Source: Luteimonas panaciterrae (GTDB taxonomy: Bacteria; Pseudomonadota; Gammaproteobacteria; Xanthomonadales; Xanthomonadaceae). From it: a DNA stretch of 64,000 nt. Under the pieces are notes generated by a model. That model was given only the letters and a program-made list of their open reading frames with translations, did not search any database and was not told where the DNA came from. Below, piece after piece: positions 52,903 to 60,559 of the stretch (its first letter is position 1; each line of letters begins with the position of its first letter). The translations under genes and the position numbers were made by a program. Location of the stretch: positions 62,001-126,000 of the forward strand of contig NZ_JAJAVH010000001.1 in assembly GCF_020511115.1 (NCBI RefSeq). Direction: 5' to 3'.

Positions 52903-53122
52903 GCGCGCTGCCCTAGCAAGGGGTTGACCGCGCGCAGGCCTGCGGAAGGCCTTCCTGGCGTCAGTCCGAGGAGAGGCGCCGACGCCCGACGGGGAGCGGA
53001 ACAGGGGGGATCCGGATTACCCCGCCGGGAGTCGACATAGATTGACCCGATTGCGTCCAAACCCGACGCTGTCGGTCACAGACGTGTAGCTTGCGACCAT
53101 CCGGCCGCGGAAGCAAGCATCC

Positions 53123-53791
53123 TCAGCGCTCGAGATCGCGACCACGGTCTCGGAGTTGAATTCTGGGAGCCGCTCTAGGCGCGGCTGGCGGCCGTGGAGC
53201 GGCCTGAGGCGGCGCTACGGGACGCGGACGCTCGATCCCGGGCATGGGGCGGCTCGGCATGGGACGACCGATCCCGTTCGAGACCGGCGGACGGTCCCCG
53301 CCCCGCCAAGGGGTGGGGCGCGACATGATCGGTGCCTGGCGGAACCCGTCCGACCCGCCCGGGCGCACCGGACTCCCCGGCAACGGCGGACGGACGCTCG
53401 GCGGCAGCTGCCCCGAACTGGGCGGCCGGATCGGGCGGACGCCACGGTTCGGCGGCAACGGGTTGCTCATGATCGGTCCCGGGCGCGAGGTCGTCGGTGG
53501 CGGGCGGTCAGGTCGATGCGGACGGTGGTGGCGCCAGTAGTACGGTGGGTAGTAATACGACGGATAGCCGTAGTAACTGGGATAGCCGTAGTAGCCCCAT
53601 CCCCGCGGGTAATAGCCGTAGCCGATGCTGCCGTAGGGCGCGCCGCCGTAGTAGTAATCGTCGTAGCCGTAGTACTCGACGGAGGGGCGGCCGTAGTAAT
53701 AGTCGCCCGCGCCGCTACGGTAACCGTAGTCGGTGACGCAGCCGCTGAGTGCAGCGGTGGCGAGCAGGGCGAGGGAAATTCGGCGAAGCAT
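53123..53791 (-). CDS. Tyr/Gly- and Pro/Arg-rich putative lipoprotein
   Basis: 222 residues from ATG 53791 (AGGGGACG ribosome site). Signal and lipobox: LRRISLALLATAALSGC. The mature protein starts with a Tyr/Gly-rich repeat-like stretch (about 30 Tyr in 70 residues, including GYGYYPRGWGYYGYPSYYGYP) and then a Pro/Arg/Gly-rich tail. No globular domain is visible. Similar low-complexity exported proteins in xanthomonads are of unknown function. Divergent from the dehydratase gene. Confidence 0.75.
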   Translation of the reverse strand: MLRRISLALLATAALSGCVTDYGYRSGAGDYYYGRPSVEYYGYDDYYYGGAPYGSIGYGYYPRGWGYYGYPSYYGYPSYYYPPYYWRHHRPHRPDRPPPTTSRPGPIMSNPLPPNRGVRPIRPPSSGQLPPSVRPPLPGSPVRPGGSDGFRQAPIMSRPTPWRGGDRPPVSNGIGRPMPSRPMPGIERPRPVAPPQAAPRPPAAPRAAPRIQLRDRGRDLER

Positions 53792-53981
53792 GGCACGTCC
53801 CCTGTGGACAACTGCGGCCAGCATCGTCTTCCCGTTTTGAATCCGTGCTTAATTGAACCGGTTCGGCACCGATTCGCGACACGGTGTTCCAGGCCACGAC
53901 AGATTCCAGCGAACGTGGGTTCATCTGCGCGCCGCATCCGACATCTGGACAGGCCACGCGGGCAGACGCCAAGCTGGATGC

Positions 53982-54947
53982 ATGGACCCCACGACACTCA
54001 CCTATCCCGATCTGCTCGCGGCGGCGGCGCGCATCGCCGGGCATGCGCACGTCACGCCGGTGCTGCGCAGCGCTTCGCTCGACGCGATCGCCGGCGCCAC
54101 GTTGTCATTCAAGGCCGAACACCTGCAGCGCGCCGGCGCCTTCAAGTTCCGCGGCGCCTGCAACGCGGTGTGGTCGCTGTCCGATGCGCAGGCCGCGCGC
54201 GGCGTGGTGACGCATTCTTCCGGCAACCACGGCGGCGCGCTGGCGCTGGCGGCGCGCACGCGCGGCATTCCCTGTCACGTGGTGGTGCCCGAAGGCGCGG
54301 TGCAGGCCAAGCTGGCGGCGATCGAAGCCTACGGCGCGATCCTGCATCGCTGCGCGCCGGGCATCGCTGCGCGCGAGACCGAATGCACGCGTGTGCAGAC
54401 GGAAACCGGCGCCGAACTCGTGCATCCCTACACCGATGCGCGCGTGATCGCGGGACAGGGCACGGCGGCTTTGGAATTGTTCAACGCTGGCGGACCCTTC
54501 GATGCATTGGTGGTTCCCGTCGGTGGCGGCGGTCTCGCGTCGGGCACCGCGCTGGCGCTGGCCGCGGTGTCGCCACGGACGCGGCTGTTCCTGGCCGAAC
54601 CGGCCGGCGCCGCCGAGACCGCGGCATCGCTTCGAAGCAGCGAGCGCGTCGTCGATTTCGTGCCCGACACGATCTGCGACGGCTTGCGCGGCACGCTCGG
54701 CGCGCCGAATTTCTCGCTGCTGCGCGCGGCGCAGGCAGAGGTGCTCGTTGTCGACGACGCCGCGACCACGGCCGCGATGCGCCTGCTATGGCAGCGCACG
54801 AAACAGCTGGTGGAGCCTTCCTCGGCGATCACGCTGGCCGCGGTACTCGCGAATCGCGAACGCTTCGCGGGGCAACAGGTCGGCCTGATTCTCTCGGGCG
54901 GCAACGTCGATCTCGATGCCTTGCCGTGGTCCGTCGCCACGGCATGA
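53982..54947 (+). CDS. PLP-dependent threonine/serine dehydratase-like protein
   Basis: 321 residues. The fold-type II PLP motifs are present: AGAFKFRGACNA (Schiff-base Lys in FKFRG), VVTHSSGNHGGALALAA (SSGNH phosphate/substrate loop), VVPVGGGGLASGTAL (Gly-rich PLP-phosphate loop) and LILSGGNVDLD at the C-terminus. This is the threonine dehydratase/serine racemase family; the particular substrate is undecided. ATG 53982 is the start; an open frame upstream has no conserved sequence. It overlaps the following YdcF-type gene by four bases (ATGA). Confidence 0.88.
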   Translation: MDPTTLTYPDLLAAAARIAGHAHVTPVLRSASLDAIAGATLSFKAEHLQRAGAFKFRGACNAVWSLSDAQAARGVVTHSSGNHGGALALAARTRGIPCHVVVPEGAVQAKLAAIEAYGAILHRCAPGIAARETECTRVQTETGAELVHPYTDARVIAGQGTAALELFNAGGPFDALVVPVGGGGLASGTALALAAVSPRTRLFLAEPAGAAETAASLRSSERVVDFVPDTICDGLRGTLGAPNFSLLRAAQAEVLVVDDAATTAAMRLLWQRTKQLVEPSSAITLAAVLANRERFAGQQVGLILSGGNVDLDALPWSVATA

Positions 54948-55564
54948 AACCGAAGCGTTCGCTAGCGCGTCATCTGTTCGGCTTCCTGCAGAAACTGGTG
55001 GCGCTGGCCGTGCTGTGGCTGGTCGGCGTCGCGGTATGGATCATCTATGTCGGCGAACGCGATCAGGCCGCGGATGCCGGCGTGCATGCCGATGCGATCG
55101 TGGTGCTGGGCGCGGCCGCCTACGATGCCGTGCCCTCGCCCGTGCTGGCCTCGCGCGTGGACCACGGCATCGCGCTGTATCGCGCGGGCAATGCGCCCAC
55201 GCTGATCTTCACCGGTGGTTTCGGCACCGGTGCGCGTTTTGCCGAATCGGAAGTGTCGCGCCGCTACGCGATCAAGCACGGCGTGCCCGCGAACGCGATC
55301 CTGATCGAGAAGCGCTCGCGCACCACCTATACCAATCTGATCGAAACCCGCGCACTGATGCGCGAGCATGGTCTGCATCGCGCGATCATCGTCAGCGATC
55401 CGCTGCACATGGCGCGCGCCCTGCGCCTATGCCACGAACTCGGCATCGACGCGCTCGGATCGCCCACGCCGAGCAGCCGCTTCCGCAGCTTCCGCACGCG
55501 CTGGCAGTTCCTGTTGCGCGAGGTTTACTTCTTCCATCGCGATCTGTTCACGGACAAGCGCTAG
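54944..55564 (+). CDS. YdcF/SanA-type DUF218 envelope protein
   Basis: 206 residues with one N-terminal membrane helix (FGFLQKLVALAVLWLVGVAVWIIYVG) and a DUF218 domain: HADAIVVLGAAAYDAVPSPVLASRVDHGIALYRAGNAPTLIFTGGFGTGARFAESEVSRRYAIKHGV and IVSDPLHMARALRLCHELGI. These proteins (SanA, ElyC, YdcF) influence cell envelope permeability and vancomycin/mecillinam response. It overlaps the dehydratase gene by four bases. Length fits the family. Confidence 0.88.
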   Translation: MKPKRSLARHLFGFLQKLVALAVLWLVGVAVWIIYVGERDQAADAGVHADAIVVLGAAAYDAVPSPVLASRVDHGIALYRAGNAPTLIFTGGFGTGARFAESEVSRRYAIKHGVPANAILIEKRSRTTYTNLIETRALMREHGLHRAIIVSDPLHMARALRLCHELGIDALGSPTPSSRFRSFRTRWQFLLREVYFFHRDLFTDKR

Positions 55565-55597
55565 GGCGTCCTCGATCCGGAGAAAGCAATTTCCGAT

Positions 55598-55681
55598 CGT
55601 CATTCCCGCGTAGGCGGGAATCCATGGACTTTGCTTCCAAGTGCTCAACGTCCTTGGATTCCCGCCTACGCGGGAATGACG
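55598..55681. repeat. REP-like inverted repeat (copy 2)
   Basis: Left arm 55598-55628 (starts CGTCATTCCCGCG) and right arm 55651-55681 are complementary over 31 bases with one mismatch, with the same core as copy 1 near 40758 but TA in place of AA in the small palindrome (CCCGCGTAGGCGGG). It lies between the YdcF-type gene and the stop of the exported unknown. Confidence 0.85.
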
Positions 55682-55702
55682 AGCAAAAAACTTCCAAGCA
55701 GC

Positions 55703-56305
55703 TCACTTCGGCGCGAGTTGCTGCAGCCCTTCGTTGAGCATCAGGCGCGTCGCCGCGGCACGCTGCGGCAACGGCACGTCCTTGAGCGCATCGAGCATCC
55801 AGCCGAAAGAGCGACAGCGCGCATCGCGGCTGGCCGGATCGGCGCCGGTGGCGGCCATGCCGAGCATGAAATCGTCGTGCAGCAGCATCGCCGTGACGCC
55901 GGCTTGCTTGAGCGTCTTGGTGGCAGCCGCGGCGTCGTAGGACTGGCGCGGCGCCTGCAAGCCGACGGCGGCGATGTTGAGCAGGGCGGTGCCGAAGCGC
56001 TCGCGGCTGGCTTGTCCGAGCCGATTGGCGGTGGCGGCCAGCGACTCGAAGCTGCGATCGGCGTGCGGATCGAACAACGCGCACAAGGTCGATGCGTCGC
56101 GCGGCGATTGCGAGGCCTGGTGCGCGGCCTGGAACAGGTCATCGATGGCGCTGTCCGGCGCGCGCATCAGCACGTCGCCGGCACTGGCCAGGATCGCGGT
56201 AGGGTCGACCTGCGAGAGATCGACCACGTAATTCTGCGCGGCGACGGTCACCGGGACCGTGCACGCAACCAACAGAGCCCCCATCCTTCGCAAGGATTTC
56301 CGCAT
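55703..56305 (-). CDS. Exported hypothetical protein (200 aa)
   Basis: 200 residues with a signal peptide (RRMGALLVACTVPVTVAAQ, cleavage after VAA likely). The mature part is helical, with pairs such as DVLMRAPDSAIDDLFQAAHQASQSPRDASTLC and FGTALLNIAAVGL. Two Cys residues (one near residue 77, one near 163 in ARCRSFG) could form a disulfide. No family was recognised. It lies between a REP-like element and the toxin/lipoprotein modules, in the same direction, and could be an accessory, but nothing in the sequence proves it. Confidence 0.65.
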   Translation of the reverse strand: MRKSLRRMGALLVACTVPVTVAAQNYVVDLSQVDPTAILASAGDVLMRAPDSAIDDLFQAAHQASQSPRDASTLCALFDPHADRSFESLAATANRLGQASRERFGTALLNIAAVGLQAPRQSYDAAAATKTLKQAGVTAMLLHDDFMLGMAATGADPASRDARCRSFGWMLDALKDVPLPQRAAATRLMLNEGLQQLAPK

Positions 56306-56403
56306 CGCCGCGACGCTCGTATCGACTGAAGACACGGCGAGTCTACGCAGAACTCGATGAACGCACTTCGGCCGGCGCCGCGCCGAGTGCGTGGCGCCTC
56401 CGC

Positions 56404-56895
56404 TTACAGTTTTTCCACTTCCAGGTAGGCGTAGAGCACGCTGCCGTCGGGCAGCGGCTGATAGGCCATGGTGACGCCGATGTAGCGCGGCCGCAGCGTG
56501 CCGACCTTCCACACATCGACCGCGGTGAAACCGGGGATGTCCGGCTCGCCGTGCTCGTCGTATTCCGGCGAACCGCCCATCTTGTCCTGAACGTGATTGC
56601 TCACGAACTTGTCCAGGATCACCCACTTGGCCGGCGCCGGATAGACGAAGAAGCGCTGTCCCACGACCCGGTACTTGCCCTGCCAGTGCTGTTCCAGCGC
56701 CTGGATCAATGCGGTCTTCTGTTCGGTGTACTGGCCTTCACCGATCGGGTTGCCCGCCGAGAAGAGAGGGATTTCATCAATCAACATGGTGGTGTCCTTT
56801 GCCGTCGTACAACCTGCCGCGCTCAGCAGCAGGGCTATCGCGATGCTCTGGCAGAAGAAGATCTTCCGGCAGAAAAGCAACGGGGAACGGGTCAT
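56404..56895 (-). CDS. Putative immunity lipoprotein paired with calpain-like toxin 1
   Basis: 163 residues from ATG 56895, with GAGGAG six bases upstream (a longer start at 56919 is possible). Signal with lipobox: SIAIALLLSAAGC. The mature domain includes KYRVVGQRFFVYPAPAKWVILDKFVSNHVQDKMGG and FTAVDVWKVGTLRPRYIGVTMAYQPLPDGSVLYAYLEVEKL. It is clearly paralogous to the lipoprotein at 58088-58639 (shared WQGKYR, FVY-APAKWV-LDKFV-NHVQDK and EVEKL-like ends). Located 40 bases downstream of the calpain-like gene. No known family; predicted periplasmic inhibitor by context. Confidence 0.65.
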   Translation of the reverse strand: MTRSPLLFCRKIFFCQSIAIALLLSAAGCTTAKDTTMLIDEIPLFSAGNPIGEGQYTEQKTALIQALEQHWQGKYRVVGQRFFVYPAPAKWVILDKFVSNHVQDKMGGSPEYDEHGEPDIPGFTAVDVWKVGTLRPRYIGVTMAYQPLPDGSVLYAYLEVEKL

Positions 56896-56935
56896 CTCAA
56901 CTCCTCGAGCGCCCGGCATGTGATGCGCAGCTTGT

Positions 56936-58015
56936 TCACATACGCATCGCCGGTGTGGTTTGCGCCGGTGCCGGCTCGGCAGGCTTCACTTCCGCCGCCG
57001 CCTGCTGCTGGTCGGCCTGCGCGCGACCATCCGCGACGAACGCCTGCGCGTCGGCCGAGGCGGCCAGCGTCTTCATCGATTCCCGCATCGCGGCCGGATT
57101 GTCCAGGCTCGCCAGCATGGCATCGACGTGACGATCGCCGGTCGTCGCCTGTGCAAGGGTCGGCTTCTCGGTCGGCTTGGGTCCGATATCGAACATCTCC
57201 AGGCCACCGCCGTCGACGATGTCCTTCAGCTTCACCGTGATGCTCGCATTGGGCGTGTCGTGGCCTTCGCCGACACCCGCGTTGCTGGCCCAGGGATTGC
57301 GGACCTGCACCTGCACATCGCCGTTGGTGTCCTTGTAGATCTTCTCGACCATGTAGACGTGGTTGTCGACGAGGCCGTCCTGCGGCGCATCCGTGCCGAC
57401 CAGGCCGAAGAGGCTCGAGGTCTTTTCCGGGTCCGTGGACAGCGAGACCGGGCGATGCTCCTTCATGGCGCCGTCGATCTTCTTCAGCGCTTCGTCCATG
57501 CCCATGCTGTCGATGCTGGAGGCACTGACGGTTTCACTCTTGAGGCCGGTGAGCGCGAAGTTGGCGTTGTAGGACTTGCCGCCTTCGATCGCGTCGAAGC
57601 CTTCCTTCAGGCCGTCCTTCGGATCGCTGTCGTGCATCTTGGCGAAGGCGGTTTCCATCACCGCCGGCCAGATCGGGCCGTTGGTGCCGGGATTGTTGTC
57701 GACCGTGCTGCCGCCGCCGCGCTTGAGGTTGTATTCGAGCTCGGCCTGCGTCACTTCGATCTTGACCGGTTTGACCTCGGTGCCGAACAAGCCGAGCGGC
57801 CCGGTGCCCTCTTCCTTGTACAGCGTGACGGTGAAGGTGTTCTTGTCGGCGTTGTACTGGATCGCGTTCTCGACGCGGCTGGGCTGCTGTTCGGCCAGCG
57901 CGCCGAGCGGCGCCACGAAATAACAGTCGCCGATCGAATCCTGGTTGATGTCCGACATGCGGGGATGTCCGGACGTGCCGTACAGGGTTTTGTCGGTAAA
58001 ACGGGGCTCTGCCAT
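56936..58015 (-). CDS. Calpain-like (C2-type) cysteine protease, putative toxin 1
   Basis: 359 residues without a signal peptide. The calpain-type papain-fold triad is visible: Cys31 in DSIGDCYFVAPLGALAEQ, His219 in LVDNHVYMVEKIY and Asn240 in VQVRNPWASNAGVGEGHD. The LxNP and TNGPIWPAVMETAFAK segments also fit calpain domain IIa/IIb. The last ~70 residues (DRHVDAMLASLDNPAAMRESMKTLAASADAQAF...) are helical with a Gln/Ala/Pro-rich tail and do not match the XVIPCD. The start ATG has AAGGAGAG upstream, identical in the second copy. Followed by a lipoprotein gene. Confidence 0.8.
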   Translation of the reverse strand: MAEPRFTDKTLYGTSGHPRMSDINQDSIGDCYFVAPLGALAEQQPSRVENAIQYNADKNTFTVTLYKEEGTGPLGLFGTEVKPVKIEVTQAELEYNLKRGGGSTVDNNPGTNGPIWPAVMETAFAKMHDSDPKDGLKEGFDAIEGGKSYNANFALTGLKSETVSASSIDSMGMDEALKKIDGAMKEHRPVSLSTDPEKTSSLFGLVGTDAPQDGLVDNHVYMVEKIYKDTNGDVQVQVRNPWASNAGVGEGHDTPNASITVKLKDIVDGGGLEMFDIGPKPTEKPTLAQATTGDRHVDAMLASLDNPAAMRESMKTLAASADAQAFVADGRAQADQQQAAAEVKPAEPAPAQTTPAMRM

Positions 58016-58087
58016 CGTTGCTCTCCTTAGTCTTGGTGTTTGGGTGATGACGGCGCGAATCGATCCTGAATGCGCACGGGGTGGATT

Positions 58088-58639
58088 TTAATCTTTTTCG
58101 ACGTCGAAATACCCGAACAGGGTACCGCCATTCGGGAGGGCCGTGTCGGCCATCGCCACGGCGACGCGGTGAGTGCGGAACGTGCCGATCTTCCAGACCA
58201 CCGCCGCGGACACGCCGGGGAGGTTCTGCTCGTCGTATTCACGCTTGCCGCCGAGCTTGTCCTGCACGTGGTTGTCCACGAACTTGTCCAGCACCACCCA
58301 CTTGGCCGGCGCCGTGTAGACGAACAGGCGCTGGCCGGTGATGCGGTACTTGCCCTGCCACTGCCGGCTCAAGGCGTCGACGAACGCGGCCTGCTGCTCG
58401 GCATGGTCCTGCGCGGACACCGGCTGCGCTGCAGAGAAGGGCGGGATTTCGTTAATCGACATGGTGTCCTCTGCTGCTGGTGTGCAGCCTGCCGCGCACA
58501 GCAGCAGGAGCATCATGATGTTTCTTGCGAAGAATAGCCTGAAGAAAAATGGTTTGAGCCCGATCGCGGCGTTGCTCTGACCGATGTTCCGCGCAAGGCA
58601 CGGAACCTCGGGAAGGAAACGCCGCGCGGCTTCAGGCAT
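58088..58639 (-). CDS. Putative immunity lipoprotein paired with calpain-like toxin 2
   Basis: 183 residues from ATG 58639, whose start overlaps the toxin stop by eight bases. The N-terminus is long before a lipobox (LLLLCAAGC); no better start was seen, so the exact N-terminus is uncertain. The mature part has KYRITGQRLFVYTAPAKWVVLDKFVDNHVQDKLGG and VWKIGTFRTHRVAVAMADTALPNGGTLFGYFDVEKD, paralogous to the lipoprotein at 56404-56895. Placed directly after its toxin gene, as in the first module. Confidence 0.65.
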   Translation of the reverse strand: MPEAARRFLPEVPCLARNIGQSNAAIGLKPFFFRLFFARNIMMLLLLCAAGCTPAAEDTMSINEIPPFSAAQPVSAQDHAEQQAAFVDALSRQWQGKYRITGQRLFVYTAPAKWVVLDKFVDNHVQDKLGGKREYDEQNLPGVSAAVVWKIGTFRTHRVAVAMADTALPNGGTLFGYFDVEKD

Positions 58640-59738
58640 GCCGCATCGGGCTGCGCGTCACGTCCTGCGTCGCTTCGTCCGGCTGTCGTGTCAGCGCGGC
58701 TTGCTGCTCGCGGTTCTGCTGTTCCTGGAACTGCTCACGCCCGCTGGCGGCGAACTGCTGGCCCGCGGGCGAGGACGCCAGGTTCTGCATGGACTGCTTC
58801 AGCCCCGCCGGATCGCTCAGGCTCGCCAGCATCGTGTCGACCTGCGGGTCGCCGGTCTTCACGTCCGCCTGCGCGAGAGTGGGCTTCTGCGAGGGCGCCG
58901 GACCGATGTCGAAACGGCCCAGGCCGCCGCCGTCCATGATGTCCTTCAGCTTGACGGTGAAGCTCGCATTGGGCGTGTCGTGACCTTCGCCGATGCCCAT
59001 GTTGGTGCCCCAGGGATTGCGCACCTGCACCTGCACGTCGCCGTTCTTGTCCTTGTAGACCTTCTCGACCATGTAGGCGTGGTTGTCGGCGAGGCCGTCC
59101 TGCGGCGCGTCCTTGCCGATCAGGCCGAAGAAGCTGGCGGTGTTTTCCGGCTTCGTGGACAGCATGACCGGGCGATGGCCCGCCAGCGCGTCGCTGAGCT
59201 TCTTGTGAGCGGCTTCGGTGCCCATGTCCTGCACGTCGGAGGCCATCACCGTCTCGCCCTTCACGCCGGTGAGCGTGAACAACGCATCGCGCGGCCAACC
59301 GCCGTGGCGGATCGCTTCGAAGCCTTCTTCCAGCCCGTTCTTCGCGTCGGAGTCGTGCATCTTGGCGAAGGCGGTTTCCATGACAGCCGGCCAAATCGGG
59401 CCGTTGGTGCCTGGATTGTTGTCGACCGTGCTGCCGCCCTGACGCTTGATGTTGTATTCGAGCTCGGCCTGCGTCACTTCGATGCTGACCGGCTTGGTCA
59501 CCTTGTCTCCCAGCCCCAGGAAACCGGTGCTCTCTTCCTTGTACAGGGTGACAGTGAAGGTGCCCTTGTCGGCGTTGTATTTGATCGCGTTTTCAAGCCG
59601 CCCCGGCTGCTGTTCGGCCAGCGAGCCGAGCGGGGAAACGAAGTAGCAGTCACCGAGCTTATCCTGCTCGATGTCCGCCGAGCGCGGGTGTCCACTCGCG
59701 CCATAGAGGGTTTTATCGGTAAAACGGGGCTCTGCCAT
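58632..59738 (-). CDS. Calpain-like (C2-type) cysteine protease, putative toxin 2
   Basis: 368 residues from ATG 59738, preceded by AAGGAGAG as in copy 1. The triad is Cys31 (DKLGDCYFVSPLGSL), His220 (LADNHAYMVEKVY) and Asn241 (VQVRNPWGTNMGIGEGHD). It is very similar to the protein at 56936-58015, with conserved first 60 residues almost identical, which together with the lipoprotein pairs shows a tandem duplication. The tail is Gln-rich (SPAGQQFAASGREQFQEQQNREQQAA). No XVIPCD. The open frame upstream of 59738 is not conserved. Confidence 0.8.
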   Translation of the reverse strand: MAEPRFTDKTLYGASGHPRSADIEQDKLGDCYFVSPLGSLAEQQPGRLENAIKYNADKGTFTVTLYKEESTGFLGLGDKVTKPVSIEVTQAELEYNIKRQGGSTVDNNPGTNGPIWPAVMETAFAKMHDSDAKNGLEEGFEAIRHGGWPRDALFTLTGVKGETVMASDVQDMGTEAAHKKLSDALAGHRPVMLSTKPENTASFFGLIGKDAPQDGLADNHAYMVEKVYKDKNGDVQVQVRNPWGTNMGIGEGHDTPNASFTVKLKDIMDGGGLGRFDIGPAPSQKPTLAQADVKTGDPQVDTMLASLSDPAGLKQSMQNLASSPAGQQFAASGREQFQEQQNREQQAALTRQPDEATQDVTRSPMRHA

Positions 59739-59866
59739 CGTTACTCTCCTTAGTCTCTGGATGGTGGCGGCGGAATCTACTCCGGTTAACTGCCGGAAAC
59801 AACCGGTTTTCTCGGACTTTGGAATGAATACCGGATAATCTCGGCACCCGGACCGAGGGACTGGCG

Positions 59867-60496
59867 ATGGATCAAGAATTTTCGACACTTGTAGAAACTG
59901 CCAAGCGGCTGGCCCTGCTGGCGGAAACCCTGGAACGGCGCTCGGAAGCGACGGTCCAGGAACACAAACAGGCGGTGTCGGCGCTGGAGGAGGCGATTTA
60001 CCAGATTCGCCACGATGTTGACCAAGTGGTCAGCAATGCCGGTTCCCGGGTGTCCCAGCTGGTGCAGGAAGGCATGGATTCGGCCATGACCGAGGGCACG
60101 GCCAAGTACGATCAGGCCATCACCGCCGCCTCGTCCAAGCTGGGCAGCGCGAGCAAGGCCATGGCCGAAAGCCAGGAAACCGCTGCCGCGCATGTGCGGC
60201 GGCTGATCTGGCTGGCGTATGCCGCCGTCGGCGGTGTGCTGGTGCTGTTGCTGCTCGGCGGCGGCCTGCTGACCTGGTTTCAGTGGCAGCAGTATCACGA
60301 GGTACGCGAACGCGCCGCGGCGGTGCGCATACAGGCGGAAGTGCTCGAGGCTTATTCGCGCGTGGGCATCACCTCCTGCGGCGGGCGTCCTTGCGTGAAA
60401 CTGGATACACAATCGCCGCATTGGGGTCGCGATGGTGAATATGTTCTGCTGGATACCAATACCGGCGATAAAAAATCCGCGCCGCCGAAAAATTAG
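59867..60496 (+). CDS. Coiled-coil, single-pass membrane protein (209 aa)
   Basis: 209 residues: a long helical N-terminus with heptad-like Leu/Ala spacing (FSTLVETAKRLALLAETLERRSEATVQEHKQAVSALEEAIYQIRHDVDQVVSNAGSRVSQLV), one membrane helix at about 116-136 (LIWLAYAAVGGVLVLLLLGGGLLTWF) and a 65-residue outside tail with Cys-x4-Cys (SCGGRPCVKLD). Divergent from the second calpain-like gene, with 128 bases between them. A role as a secretion adaptor or chaperone for the toxins is only a guess. It could also be an unrelated relaxosome- or membrane-associated protein. Confidence 0.6.
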   Translation: MDQEFSTLVETAKRLALLAETLERRSEATVQEHKQAVSALEEAIYQIRHDVDQVVSNAGSRVSQLVQEGMDSAMTEGTAKYDQAITAASSKLGSASKAMAESQETAAAHVRRLIWLAYAAVGGVLVLLLLGGGLLTWFQWQQYHEVRERAAAVRIQAEVLEAYSRVGITSCGGRPCVKLDTQSPHWGRDGEYVLLDTNTGDKKSAPPKN

Positions 60497-60511
60497 ATGA
60501 CGATATTCTTC

Positions 60512-60551
60512 CGCGAATATCGCAAGCGAAAATTCGTCAGCGATATTCGCG
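60512..60551. terminator. Inverted repeat between convergent genes
   Basis: CGCGAATATCGC (60512-60523) pairs perfectly with GCGATATTCGCG (60540-60551), 16 bases apart. It lies between the stop of the 209-residue gene (60496) and the bioC stop (60560). It has a long, AT-containing stem but no T run, so it is a likely mRNA 3' structure for one or both. Confidence 0.5.
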
Positions 60552-60559
60552 TGACATGA

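Larger units (their letters stand above)
52670..53122. other. Gene-free region with sigma-54 motif, possible sRNA and terminator
   Basis: The 453-base gap between mnmG and the lipoprotein gene has no protein-coding gene by size or bias except a 26-residue reading frame starting at 52781. Its first part carries a hairpin (52683-52706), a sigma-54-like promoter and a terminated transcript, listed separately. The remainder (about 52903-53122) is GC-rich with short palindromes (GCAGGCCTGC; GGCGTC...GACGCC) that I cannot assign to a known RNA family. Confidence 0.6.

Noticed and set aside
53156-55564. A very long open frame (802 codons) across the lipoprotein and dehydratase genes
   Set aside because: Only its last 206 codons, from ATG 54944, encode a recognisable protein (YdcF-type). 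The earlier part overlaps real genes in other frames and shows Arg/Ala-rich shadow composition.
57000-59700. Reading the calpain-like genes as XVIPCD-bearing X-Tfe effectors
   Set aside because: No GLxRIDHV or LFAVQG motif is present in their C-termini, unlike the protein at 40933; I therefore call them putative toxins with unknown export route.
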